Shown: positions 8,097 to 16,059 of the stretch, piece by piece | How the letters are laid out: each line of letters starts with the position of its first letter | Numbering within the stretch: position 1 is the stretch's first letter | Assembly (NCBI GenBank): GCA_013359345.1 | Contig: JABWCA010000005.1 | Location: 1 to 38,335, forward strand | Origin: Ignavibacteriaceae bacterium | Lineage (GTDB): Bacteria > Bacteroidota > Ignavibacteria > Ignavibacteriales > Ignavibacteriaceae | DNA length: 38,335 nucleotides | Direction: 5' to 3' | The notes under the pieces: generated by a model | Databases searched by the model: none | What the model saw: only the letters and a program-made list of their open reading frames with translations | What the model was told of the DNA's origin: nothing | Made by a program: the position numbers and the translations under genes

Positions 8097-8671
8097 ATCT
8101 TTGCAAGATTAACGAGAAGCCTGCGGAGATTTTCGTTTTTATCTTTTGAAAGCCTGTCGGTTTCAATAACAAACTCAACAATGCCTTTCTGAACGCTTCT
8201 GTCAAGCTCAGAATAATCTTTCTGAAGCAGAAGGGTGTATATCATTTCAACATCCGCATCTCTCTCAGTGGAGTAATTAAAAAAGAAGGGGAGATAATGG
8301 ATAATGGAATATCTGACAAATCTCAGTTCAAGCGATCTCGGCTTTTTTCCGATTGCGAAAGCAAGTTTCTCAAGACCATCGGTCAGATAATCAACTTTTT
8401 TAAACGGGTTTGCATGATGCTTGGCAAGCAGGGTTTCGCTGGCTCCCAGATATCCGTAAATGAACGGATCCTGAGCCTTAACCTCAGCCTTGTATTTACC
8501 TGTAAGGAGATTGTACAGCTCCTGTGCTTTTTTCTCATCCTCAACACCCGCATAAAAAAGCTTGCGGATGAACTCTTTGGCTGATGAATCGACCTCTGCT
8601 ATAAAAAAGTTGTTTTTAGCACTTAAGAAAGCAGGGAAAAGTAAAAAGAAAAATGAAAGTACTCTTAACAC
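8093..8671 (-). CDS. Exported protein of unknown function within the carotenoid operon
   Basis: I recognise no characterised family. The 192-residue product has a clear signal peptide (hydrophobic residues 3-17, probable cleavage after FLSA) and no later membrane span, so it should be periplasmic or outer-membrane associated. The mature part is helical and rich in Lys, Leu and Glu, with the notable strings FKKVDYLTDGLEKL and LELRFVRYSIIHYLP. Similar small proteins next to crt genes in Bacteroidota are familiar to me, but I know of no assigned role. The GTG start at 8671 overlaps the crtB stop by seven bases, and its own stop overlaps the cyclase ATG. This tight embedding argues for a function tied to carotenoid production or placement in the envelope. 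Confidence 0.8.
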   Translation of the reverse strand: MLRVLSFFFLLFPAFLSAKNNFFIAEVDSSAKEFIRKLFYAGVEDEKKAQELYNLLTGKYKAEVKAQDPFIYGYLGASETLLAKHHANPFKKVDYLTDGLEKLAFAIGKKPRSLELRFVRYSIIHYLPFFFNYSTERDADVEMIYTLLLQKDYSELDRSVQKGIVEFVIETDRLSKDKNENLRRLLVNLAKI

Positions 8672-9504
8672 GTCTTTAATATTTTAACCTCAATAATTGA
8701 TTTGCTCAGGAGAATAAGTTTTTTCCAGTTGGGAACTCTCACTCTCTTTTTAAGCAGAACCTCCACATTAGAAGCTCTGATTCTGTTAAATAAATTTAAG
8801 TAATATGAGTAAGCCGAGTATACACCAAGCCTCACACCCTGCGGAAGTTGTCTGATTCCTTCAAGTGCAATGGCAAATTCATTTTCGATGCTTTCTTCAA
8901 GAATCGCCTTGTTTATATCATCAATGCCGGCTACTTTATTCACTCCGGGAAGATAAATTCTTCCTCTCTCTTCAATATCTGATCTTATATCTCTCAGAAA
9001 ATTAACTTTCTGGAAGGCTGAACCCAATGCTCTTGCCGATTCTCTCAGTTTATCGAACTCTGACTGATCACCGTTCACGAACACCCTGAGGCACATAAGC
9101 CCCACAACCTCTGCCGAACCATAGATATATTTATCATAGCTGGTCTGCTCATAGTACCCGTTATAGAGATCCATCTCCATACTGTCAAGAAATGCGTCAA
9201 TGAACTCAATATCAACATTATATCTGTTAACCACCTCCTGAAAGGCATGCAGAACAGGATTTGTTGAGACACATGTTTTTATTGCCCTGTAGGTATCCTT
9301 CCGGAATTCCTTAAGAAGGCTGAGTTTATCGAATCCGTGGAAAGTATCCACAATTTCATCTGCCACCCGCACATAGGCATATATGGAATATATTGGGTCG
9401 CGGTATTTTTTATCAAAGGCTCGTATACCAAGACTAAACGAGGTACTGTAGCGCTTTGTAAGCAGCTTGCTCATTTCCGAGCATGTTATGTTATACAGTT
9501 CCAT
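8665..9504 (-). CDS. crtB: Phytoene synthase
   Basis: This 279-residue squalene/phytoene synthase family enzyme condenses two geranylgeranyl diphosphates to phytoene, the first committed carotenoid step. Both aspartate-rich motifs are intact: D49-EIV-D53 in RVADEIVD and D172-IRS-D176 in NFLRDIRSDIEERGRIYLP. The N-terminal segment KRYSTSFSLGIRAF is also typical. The ATG has the strongest ribosome binding site of the cluster, GGAGGATC. It overlaps the end of crtI by 14 bases. No GGPP synthase (crtE) is present in the window, so the precursor must come from elsewhere in the genome. Confidence 0.95.
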   Translation of the reverse strand: MELYNITCSEMSKLLTKRYSTSFSLGIRAFDKKYRDPIYSIYAYVRVADEIVDTFHGFDKLSLLKEFRKDTYRAIKTCVSTNPVLHAFQEVVNRYNVDIEFIDAFLDSMEMDLYNGYYEQTSYDKYIYGSAEVVGLMCLRVFVNGDQSEFDKLRESARALGSAFQKVNFLRDIRSDIEERGRIYLPGVNKVAGIDDINKAILEESIENEFAIALEGIRQLPQGVRLGVYSAYSYYLNLFNRIRASNVEVLLKKRVRVPNWKKLILLSKSIIEVKILKTC

Positions 9505-10972
9505 GATCCTCCAGGATTCTTTCTGTTACTAAACGTGAGCTTATTATAACCATCGGCAATCCGGTGCCCGGAGTTGTTGAGGCACCAACATAATACAAGT
9601 TATTAAATTCTTCATCTTTGTTCTTTGGCCTGAAAGCGCCAACCTGATCCATATCATGCGCAAGGCCGAGCCCTGAGCCTTTGTAAAGGTTGAATGCATT
9701 CTGCCAGTCAACGGGATCCATGATCTTCTTGCAGATGATATTTGATCTGATATCAAATCCTGTTCTTTCTGAAAGATCACTTATTATATTATCAGCAAGT
9801 TCCTCCCTGTCTGACCAGTCTTTTTTATATCTGAGATCAGGCACGGGGCAGAGAACAAAAATATTTTCACATCCCTCAGGAGCGCATGAGGGGTCTGATT
9901 TTGATGACACATTCACATAATAGTATGGTTTCTGCGGGGCAATTTCTGATGTAAAAATGGTATCGGCATATCCTCTGAAATTATCCCCGAGAAAATAGTT
10001 GTGATGCTCAAGCACGGGTATGTTCCCCTTTACGCCCAAATAAAATGTGAACGGCGCGAGGGTCCAGTGCATTTTGTCAAGTTTTTCTTCCCTGAATGCA
10101 GGGCGTTTAAGGATACCGCCTCTGAAAGCCGCAGCATCGGAGTTGGAGATAAAAATATCTGCATCCCATGTATTGCCGTGATTATCAACCACCGAAACAA
10201 CTGACCCGTTGCTGTTCCTGACGCCTGTAACCTCGGTCTGATATTTTATCTCCACTCCTTTTGCTTCAAGAATTTTCATCATTTCAACAACAAGCCTGTA
10301 CATTCCCCCTTTAACTTTCCAGTAACCGTTGTGCCTCATCTCTGTGTAATTGAGAAGAGAATAAATTGCCGGGGTCTGGAAAGGGGTTGAGCCCAGGAAG
10401 AAAGCCACCAGTGAGAAGATCACTTTCACTTCTTCACTGTCAAATGTTTTCTCAACCTCGGTCCACATCGTCCTGAAAAGATAAGGAAGATGTTTAAGCG
10501 GAACCCTTGTCAGTTTTAATATATATTCAAGTTTATTATCAAAGTTTGTTTTTACAACCTTGTCTTCGGTGTCATGCCAGAACTGGCCTGCGCGCTGAAG
10601 ATATTTTTCCGCCTTTTCGGCAAGATTCGGTTCAATCCCCGCGAACTCTTTTTCAAGAAGTTTAAGATCCTTAAAAATCCTGAATGGTCTTTCATGCTGC
10701 CTGAAAAAAACCTGATATAAAGGTTCAAGTTCTTCCAGTTCCACAGGTGATTTCATTCCGACTGAAGCAAATAACTCATCAAGTTCATACGTCATGCTCA
10801 TAAAGGAAGGGCCCACATCAAAGGTGAAACCATCCATTTCCAGTCTGTTCAGTCTGCCGCCCGGCGTTGTGTGCTTTTCAAGTATGGTTACTTTGTAACC
10901 TTTGTCTGAAAGTCTGAGTGCGGTTGATAACCCGCCTAATCCGGAACCTATTATTAAAGCTTTTTTACTCAT
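9491..10972 (-). CDS. crtI: Phytoene desaturase
   Basis: This 493-residue FAD-dependent CrtI-family desaturase heads the operon. It shows ALIIGSGLGGLSTALRL with the GxGxxG motif at residues 9-14, FTFDVGPSFMSM, the family block GYWKVKGGMYRLV, and the C-terminal FAD region YYVGASTTPGTGLPMVI. Being first in the operon and paired directly with crtB, it is the likely phytoene-to-lycopene desaturase, while the second CrtI-type gene carries CrtD hallmarks. A conversion by both acting in series is expected. The ATG lacks a good Shine-Dalgarno sequence. The exact number of double bonds it introduces cannot be read from sequence. Confidence 0.92.
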   Translation of the reverse strand: MSKKALIIGSGLGGLSTALRLSDKGYKVTILEKHTTPGGRLNRLEMDGFTFDVGPSFMSMTYELDELFASVGMKSPVELEELEPLYQVFFRQHERPFRIFKDLKLLEKEFAGIEPNLAEKAEKYLQRAGQFWHDTEDKVVKTNFDNKLEYILKLTRVPLKHLPYLFRTMWTEVEKTFDSEEVKVIFSLVAFFLGSTPFQTPAIYSLLNYTEMRHNGYWKVKGGMYRLVVEMMKILEAKGVEIKYQTEVTGVRNSNGSVVSVVDNHGNTWDADIFISNSDAAAFRGGILKRPAFREEKLDKMHWTLAPFTFYLGVKGNIPVLEHHNYFLGDNFRGYADTIFTSEIAPQKPYYYVNVSSKSDPSCAPEGCENIFVLCPVPDLRYKKDWSDREELADNIISDLSERTGFDIRSNIICKKIMDPVDWQNAFNLYKGSGLGLAHDMDQVGAFRPKNKDEEFNNLYYVGASTTPGTGLPMVIISSRLVTERILEDHGTV

Positions 10973-11204
10973 TGTGTCAAATTGTGATATAAAATTCGGT
11001 CTTATAACTTATTAACGGCAGGCGGCACACAATAGTTCATGAAAACTCCGGAAAGCAGCCGAATAATTTTCATAAAATGATATATCTGAATAAGTTAGCC
11101 GGAAAGACACTCTTGCGGGAGTGAACGCTTATAACAAGGTTTTATTCCGAATAATTCCGGTCAGGATGATTTTTTTAAGACCGCGCGGCAACAAGGCGGA
11201 ATCA
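10973..11204 (-). promoter_or_regulatory. Presumed promoter region of the carotenoid operon
   Basis: This 232-bp gap between crtI and the upstream dehydrogenase holds no gene. As the crt genes downstream are overlapping or nearly so, the main promoter should lie here. On the minus strand an AT-rich stretch containing TTATAA about 30 bp before the crtI ATG is a weak -10 candidate. I see no convincing operator. The dehydrogenase stop has no T-tract terminator after it, so read-through into crt is possible. Confidence 0.35.
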
Positions 11205-12083
11205 TCAGGGGGTCTGTTTATTCCCCGCCATAAAAATTTTCACCAGAGCTGAATAATCCTCATGCCCCACCCCAAAATCAACAGCCTCTTTAAGAAGCCT
11301 GATTGTCAGTTCGGCAAGATCACTCCTGGCCCCCGCATCCCCTGCGGCCTCCTTCATATAAACGGCATCTTTGAGAAGGTTCTCAACCGTGAATCTCGGC
11401 TCAAAATTATCCTCAAGAATGGTTTTGCCCTTAAACTGCATTGTCTGCGAATTAAGAACGGAATGAGAAAGAATTTCAAGGAAGGTTTCTCCCTGCATCC
11501 CTGATTTCTGAACCATTGTCATGCTCTGCGAAAGCATAGTTATTGTGCCGGCAATTATTGAATTAAGAGCAATTTTCATTGCCGATGATTTTGCCGGTGC
11601 ATCAAACACCCATATTTTTTTTGAGAGAAGATTAAGAACGGGTATCAGCTTCTCAATCACCTCTTTATCGCCTCCCGGGAAAATCAGCAGCGAACCCTCG
11701 GTTGCCTGGGGAATACTGCCAAGCACTGGTGCGTGAATAAAATTCCTGCCCGCATTTTTATAATCATTATATAGTTGTGTGGTCAGAGCCGGGAGCACCG
11801 TGCTGCAGTCTATATGTGTTGCTCCGGCCTTAAGTGAAGAGAGTATTCCTCTCTCACCAAGAGCTGTCTCAGTTAATGCCTCATTATTTGTCACCATTGA
11901 AAAAACGATATCAGCCTCAGATGCAGCCTCTGCAGGTGAATCTGAAACAACTGCACCCGCCCGTTCAAGCCCGGCTGTTTTTTCTCTTGTCCTGTTATAC
12001 ACATAAAGTTCGTGCCCCGCACTCAGCAGTCTCTGGGCCATCGGGTTACCCATGGCGCCTGTGCCGGCAAATCCTATTTTCAT
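11205..12083 (-). CDS. NAD(P)-dependent beta-hydroxyacid dehydrogenase
   Basis: This 292-residue enzyme belongs to the 3-hydroxyisobutyrate / 6-phosphogluconate dehydrogenase superfamily and oxidises or reduces short hydroxyacids or semialdehydes. The Rossmann motif is FAGTGAMGNPMAQRLL at the N-terminus, with R31 in NRTREK after strand 2, which favours NADPH. The substrate-binding segment is DCSTVLP (92-98), and the family catalytic lysine is K170 with N174 in MKIALN. Plant and bacterial glyoxylate/succinic-semialdehyde reductases are close in motif pattern, so that activity is a reasonable guess. It lies 25 bp downstream of the MscS-type gene on the same strand, though nothing links the two functionally. 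Confidence 0.85.
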   Translation of the reverse strand: MKIGFAGTGAMGNPMAQRLLSAGHELYVYNRTREKTAGLERAGAVVSDSPAEAASEADIVFSMVTNNEALTETALGERGILSSLKAGATHIDCSTVLPALTTQLYNDYKNAGRNFIHAPVLGSIPQATEGSLLIFPGGDKEVIEKLIPVLNLLSKKIWVFDAPAKSSAMKIALNSIIAGTITMLSQSMTMVQKSGMQGETFLEILSHSVLNSQTMQFKGKTILEDNFEPRFTVENLLKDAVYMKEAAGDAGARSDLAELTIRLLKEAVDFGVGHEDYSALVKIFMAGNKQTP

Positions 12084-12108
12084 ATTAACTCAGAATCCCG
12101 GAAATTAT

Positions 12109-13593
12109 TTAATGGAAAACTATTTTAAAGAATGAATTCATCTTTGCAAAAATCTGTTCCGAAAGATTTTTTGCTTTTTCATGTTTTTCTTTGTCGCTCA
12201 GATTGGAAGCGGCCTCGGTCAGCTGAATCCTCCTTTTTGCAACGGCATCCGCAAGTACAGAAAGAAGTTCAGGCCTCTGTTCAAACACCGGTTTTACATG
12301 CAGGTGCGTGATTTCAAAAAGAACTGAATCTGTCTCAGCCCTTACGCTTGCTGCTCTCTTATCACCGGTAAGCATCGACATTTCCCCGAGGAACTGCCCC
12401 GGTATCAGCTTTGCAACAACTTTTTCCTTCTCTGTTTCGTCGGCTTTTATGCAGACCTCAAGGCACCCTTCAAAAACAACATACATTGACTGCCCCACTT
12501 CATGCTGCCTGATAACATATTCCCCTTTTTCAAAAAACCGCTGTTGCATGGCTCCGGCAAGCAGAGAGATCTCTTCATCATCAAGCGGATGGAAAATCTC
12601 TATCCTCCTGAGAAGTTTCACCCTGTCTTCAGGTGTGCCCGCATCAAGATTTCTTTTGCCCAGCGGCTGATAATAAACCTCAGATTTGGGATATGCAAAC
12701 GCTATGCCCGCTTCACTAAGGTGGTGAGCAATACTCTGCTGAAGCAGATCCATTGATTTGGCCGGTGATGACTGGTTTTTGATCCACGGCTTAATCCAGT
12801 ATCTCACTTTGTAATCAATTCCTGTTCTTGATATACCGAACAGAAGCACTTCAGGTTCAGGCTTTTTCAGAAGTCCGTGAGTTCCCAGCACTGCGTATAT
12901 ACCGCCAAAAATCACCCTTTTGGCACGCTCAACAGGCACTTCATGATCAAGGCAGAGAACAAACTCGAAACGGGAGTTCTCATCCTTTTTGTGATAGTTG
13001 GTCAGCGTTGAAATCCCGATTGTGCTGTTAGGTATTATGACATAGTTGTTTTCCTCGGTTCTGAGTCTGGTTGTTCTCCAGTTAACTTCCATAACCTCGC
13101 CCACCGCACTGTAGTCGCGGTTATGGATAATCACCCAGTCACCGATGATGTAAGGCTTGTCAATATTCACCGCAATGCCGGTGAAGAAATCGGCAATCAT
13201 TTTCTGAAGCGCAAAACCGAGCACCAGACCCAGAACCCCTGATGTGGCAAACAGGCCCGTAAGCGGCAGTTCAAAAATGAACCCCATTATTGCCGAAAGA
13301 GTAAGGATAAGCAGAATAAATGAAGAAACATTTCTGATAAGCCTTGGTATCTTCTGCCCCGTTATCTTTTCAATCAGCCCGTCCCACAGAAAATAATTAA
13401 TAAGCCGGTTGATCACCCAGCCCGCAATAAGCCATAATAATGTACCGGTAATTACTATCAGATAATTACCGTGCAGCATTTGTCCTATCTTTGCGGAGTC
13501 AAGCACAAAAAGTTCAGCAAGGGCAGCTACCGAAAAAAGCGCCGCAAAGATGATAACAGGAACCAGTATGTACGTGATTTTCTTTTTATGCAT
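12109..13593 (-). CDS. MscS-family channel with C-terminal cyclic-nucleotide-binding domain
   Basis: This 494-residue inner-membrane protein has four N-terminal membrane helices (to about residue 140). The MscS pore helix and beta domain follow (SGVLGLVLGFALQK, then ADFFTGIAVN and GDWVIIHNRDYSAVGEV), and then the MscS C-terminal domain to about 320. Residues about 340-460 form a cyclic-nucleotide-binding domain with GQFLGEMSMLTGDKRAASV, which holds the glycine-glutamate and arginine of the phosphate-binding cassette. This is the layout of bacterial cyclic-nucleotide-gated (bCNG) channels, which usually respond poorly to tension. cAMP or cGMP control is inferred from the domain only; no nucleotide cyclase lies in the window. 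Confidence 0.9.
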   Translation of the reverse strand: MHKKKITYILVPVIIFAALFSVAALAELFVLDSAKIGQMLHGNYLIVITGTLLWLIAGWVINRLINYFLWDGLIEKITGQKIPRLIRNVSSFILLILTLSAIMGFIFELPLTGLFATSGVLGLVLGFALQKMIADFFTGIAVNIDKPYIIGDWVIIHNRDYSAVGEVMEVNWRTTRLRTEENNYVIIPNSTIGISTLTNYHKKDENSRFEFVLCLDHEVPVERAKRVIFGGIYAVLGTHGLLKKPEPEVLLFGISRTGIDYKVRYWIKPWIKNQSSPAKSMDLLQQSIAHHLSEAGIAFAYPKSEVYYQPLGKRNLDAGTPEDRVKLLRRIEIFHPLDDEEISLLAGAMQQRFFEKGEYVIRQHEVGQSMYVVFEGCLEVCIKADETEKEKVVAKLIPGQFLGEMSMLTGDKRAASVRAETDSVLFEITHLHVKPVFEQRPELLSVLADAVAKRRIQLTEAASNLSDKEKHEKAKNLSEQIFAKMNSFFKIVFH

Positions 13594-13694
13594 ACCACAT
13601 AAATAAATTGAGTAAGCAGCAGGGTGATTAAAAAAACTAAAATTATATATTCGTAAATTAATTTAATCATTTATTTATTTTAGAAAATCTTTTG

Positions 13695-13710
13695 TTTGCC
13701 GGGCGGCAAA
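13695..13710. promoter_or_regulatory. Short inverted repeat in the divergent promoter region
   Basis: TTTGCC and GGCAAA surround GGGC in the AT-rich 142-bp gap between the divergent channel gene and the rhomboid gene. It ends 25 bp before the rhomboid ATG, so it could be an operator or a leader hairpin. The symmetry is perfect but short, and I have no regulator to assign. Confidence 0.3.
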
Positions 13711-13735
13711 TTCTTTTGTAAAAATATTTTAGCAG

Positions 13736-14398
13736 ATGTTCACCACTACCATAAAGAAACTGAGCGATGCCCTTACTTACCCTGTGCTTTTTGTGGTCAT
13801 ACTATGGGTCATCTTTTTTATAGGCCGTCTTACAGGGCTTGATCTCTTCAGACTGGGGGTGCTCCCGAGAACTTCATCAGGCTTGACCGGCATCCTTTTT
13901 TATCCGCTCATCCATTCAAACATCGGGCATCTCACTTCAAACACGCTGCCCCTGCTTGTTATGGGAATAACCACATTTTACTTTTACAGGAATTCGGCTT
14001 TCCCGATGTTTTTCCTGGTTTATTTTCTGAGCGGAATTTTTGTCTGGCTCTTTGCAAGATCAAACTCTTATCACATAGGCGCCAGCGGAATTATATACGG
14101 CTTTGCCGCTTTTCTTTTTTTCAGCGGGGTGTTCAGAAAAGACGTTAAGTCGGTGGCAATTGCCCTGCTTGTGGTTTTCTTTTACGGCAGTCTTGTCTGG
14201 GGTCTGCTGCCCCTTTCAGTGGGAGTTTCATGGGAGGGACATCTGTTTGGCGGACTCTCCGGAGTGCTTGCCGCTCATGTTTTCAGGAATTCCGATCCGC
14301 CCGAAAGAAAATATGACTGGGAAAACGAGGATGAGGATGAAGATTATGATCCGAGAAAACTTAAAGTTGACTGGCGGAAAGATATAAACGACTTATGA
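13736..14398 (+). CDS. Rhomboid-family intramembrane serine protease
   Basis: This 220-residue membrane protein with about six hydrophobic helices cleaves single-span membrane substrates. The catalytic dyad is S117 in GASGIIYG and H169 in EGHLFGG. The upstream block HSNIGHLTSN supplies the oxyanion-hole residues. A charged cytoplasmic tail follows the last helix, with a run of Asp and Glu (residues about 195-205). The stop overlaps the ATG of the next gene as ATGA, so it is translationally coupled to the Rmt-like methyltransferase, a pairing without an obvious reason. The substrate is unknown. Confidence 0.9.
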   Translation: MFTTTIKKLSDALTYPVLFVVILWVIFFIGRLTGLDLFRLGVLPRTSSGLTGILFYPLIHSNIGHLTSNTLPLLVMGITTFYFYRNSAFPMFFLVYFLSGIFVWLFARSNSYHIGASGIIYGFAAFLFFSGVFRKDVKSVAIALLVVFFYGSLVWGLLPLSVGVSWEGHLFGGLSGVLAAHVFRNSDPPERKYDWENEDEDEDYDPRKLKVDWRKDINDL

Positions 14399-15201
14399 CA
14401 GATTCCGAAAAGCTTGAGCAGATAATTGCGAAAACAGTTGCATCTAAAAAATACAAGGTGATTTTGCCCGAGACCATCAGGGATGTTTATATCACTGAGT
14501 TCGGGAGGCATAAAAACCTTAAGGCAACCGAGGAAGTGGCAAAGAAAAAACTGCACAGGATAAGAGCCGAGTACCTTGGCGAGCCCGATTTCAGGAAGGC
14601 AAAAGAGCAGCTCAAAACCGCATTTAATTCGGGTGATGATGAACAGATCCGCGAGGTCTGCAAAAGTATCTTCTCCGTTCATTCTTCAACAAGGGAAAGA
14701 AACTCCCTGCTTGAAGAGTATTATGAAAAGATTTTTTCGGTGACCGGCCGGCCTGAATCTGTGACAGATCTTGCCTGCGCATTTAATCCCCTTTCTTTCA
14801 GGTGGATGGGGCTGCCAAAATCAGTTTTATATTACGCTTATGATGTAAACTCAGCTTTTGTTGATCTCATAAACTATTACTTTGATCTTGAAGGAGTTAA
14901 ACAACTGGCATCCGTGCGAGATATTTATACAAATCCGCCTGATATAAGAACCGACGTGGCATATTTGTTTAAGATGTATTACTGCCTTGAACACAGGCTG
15001 AGGGGAGCGGGCTGGCATGTGGTTGAGCATGTCAATTCCCCCAAAGTGGCAATTTCATTCCCCACTATAAATCTCGTCGATAAAAAAACTGATATCCTGG
15101 GGGTTCACGAAAGCGGAATAAAGGAAAACTGCGCCCGCCTCGGCTGGAAACTTCACTATGTTGAGTTTGATAATGAAATAACCGTGGTGGTGGAGAAATG
15201 A
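14395..15201 (+). CDS. Divergent FmrO/Rmt-like 16S rRNA methyltransferase paralog
   Basis: This 268-residue protein is related to the 16S rRNA m7G1405 methyltransferases (FmrO, Sgm, Arm/Rmt) that give aminoglycoside resistance. Shared marks are ASKKY (16-20), FGRHKNLKA, LHRIRAEY (53-60), HSSTRER (96-102), an SAM-site D150 and SFPT (221-224). It departs from the family where activity is decided. The SAM loop GLNP has become AFNP in DLACAFNPLSF, and the conserved Arg-Ser-Leu plus glycine/lysine-rich segment after SFPT has been replaced by INLVDKKTDI. Either the target has shifted or the enzyme is inactive and regulatory. A second, better conserved paralog lies at 17121-17930. The ATG overlaps the rhomboid stop. 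Confidence 0.8.
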   Translation: MTDSEKLEQIIAKTVASKKYKVILPETIRDVYITEFGRHKNLKATEEVAKKKLHRIRAEYLGEPDFRKAKEQLKTAFNSGDDEQIREVCKSIFSVHSSTRERNSLLEEYYEKIFSVTGRPESVTDLACAFNPLSFRWMGLPKSVLYYAYDVNSAFVDLINYYFDLEGVKQLASVRDIYTNPPDIRTDVAYLFKMYYCLEHRLRGAGWHVVEHVNSPKVAISFPTINLVDKKTDILGVHESGIKENCARLGWKLHYVEFDNEITVVVEK

Positions 15202-15207
15202 TTCGGG

Positions 15208-15253
15208 TTCGTTGTTCGTTGTTCGTTGTTCGTTGTTCGTTGTTCGTTGTTCG
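15208..15253. repeat. Heptanucleotide tandem repeat TTCGTTG, 6.6 copies
   Basis: Six perfect TTCGTTG units are followed by a four-base partial unit. The tract starts seven bases after the stop of the upstream methyltransferase gene. As seven is not a multiple of three, copy changes are tolerated only outside genes, as here. Such tracts are prone to slippage. Confidence 0.97.
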
Positions 15254-15264
15254 CGGGTCACATT

Positions 15265-15337
15265 TTCCTGTTCTCCTGAGTCTTGTTCTCCTGTTTCCTG
15301 TTTCCTGCTTTCCTGTTTCCTGTGTCCTGAGTCCTGC
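15265..15337. repeat. Degenerate TTTCCTG heptamer tract abutting the rsmI start
   Basis: About ten imperfect units ending in CCTG or CTTG are spaced seven or eight bases apart. The tract runs up to the CAT before the rsmI ATG at 15340. The resulting leader is pyrimidine-rich, contains no Shine-Dalgarno sequence, and would bind poorly to the anti-SD. Reverse-frame open reading here is only a by-product of the repeats. Confidence 0.9.
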
Positions 15338-15339
15338 AT

Positions 15340-16059
15340 ATGAGTAAACTTTACATAATCTCAACACCTATAGGTAACATGGAAGATATAACACTGCGGG
15401 CACTCAGGGTGTTGAAAAAAGTTGACGAAATTGCCAGCGAGGATACGCGTGTTACAAAAACACTTCTTCAGAAACTTGATATTCCCTACCCCTCAAAGAT
15501 CTATTCATACCGTGATCAGAACGAAGAAAAGATGAGCGGTTATGTTATAGAGAGGATTAAAAGCGGGCAGTCGGTTGCACTGCTCACCGATGCGGGCACA
15601 CCCGGTGTGAGTGATCCCGGTTACAGGCTTGTATCAAAAGCGCGTGAGCAGGGAATTGAAATTGAAGTGCTGCCGGGTGCAAGCGCTCCTGTCACGGCAC
15701 TGATTGCATCGGGACTTCCCTTTTCATCATTCACATTTAAGGGATTCCCCCCAAGGAAACCGGGTCAGCTGAGGCGCTTTTTTGAAGCAGAGAAGGAACT
15801 GCCCCACTCGGTGATATTTTTTGAGTCAAAATTCAGGCTGGTGAAAAGTCTTGAGGCCGCAAAAGAGGTTCTCGGGAACAGAATTGCATGCGTCTGCATT
15901 GAACTGACAAAAAAGTTTGAAGAAATTAACAGAAATAATCTTGCCGCACTGATTGATCATTACAAAAAGCACCAGCCCAAAGGTGAAATTACCGTGGTGA
16001 TATCAGGTAGCAACCCGAAATTCACAGAAGAGGAGAGTGATGAGGAAGAACAGGATTAA
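15340..16059 (+). CDS. rsmI: 16S rRNA (cytidine1402-2'-O)-methyltransferase
   Basis: This 239-residue SAM-dependent methyltransferase of the tetrapyrrole-methylase fold 2'-O-methylates C1402 in helix 44 of 16S rRNA, in the decoding centre. The family opening KLYIISTPIGNMEDITLRAL is followed by ASEDTRVTKTLL, LLTDAGTPGVSDPG, the SAM-site VLPGASAPVTALIASG, and FKGFPPRK. Its length is slightly short of the roughly 280 of E. coli because the C-terminal extension is reduced. There is no ribosome binding site, since a heptamer repeat fills the leader. The start is nonetheless fixed by the canonical N-terminus. It overlaps tgt by 20 bases and lies between two genes for Rmt-like enzymes that target nearby G1405. 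Confidence 0.95.
   Translation: MSKLYIISTPIGNMEDITLRALRVLKKVDEIASEDTRVTKTLLQKLDIPYPSKIYSYRDQNEEKMSGYVIERIKSGQSVALLTDAGTPGVSDPGYRLVSKAREQGIEIEVLPGASAPVTALIASGLPFSSFTFKGFPPRKPGQLRRFFEAEKELPHSVIFFESKFRLVKSLEAAKEVLGNRIACVCIELTKKFEEINRNNLAALIDHYKKHQPKGEITVVISGSNPKFTEEESDEEEQD

Noticed and set aside
11161-11210. Terminator after the dehydrogenase gene
   Set aside because: AGACC/GGTCT arms exist but lie partly within the gene, and on the transcribed strand an A-run, not a T-run, follows.
15055-15367. Minus-strand reading frames rich in Gln, Glu, Thr and Asn
   Set aside because: They are translations of the heptamer repeats and of the antisense strand of real genes; the residues cycle with the repeat period.
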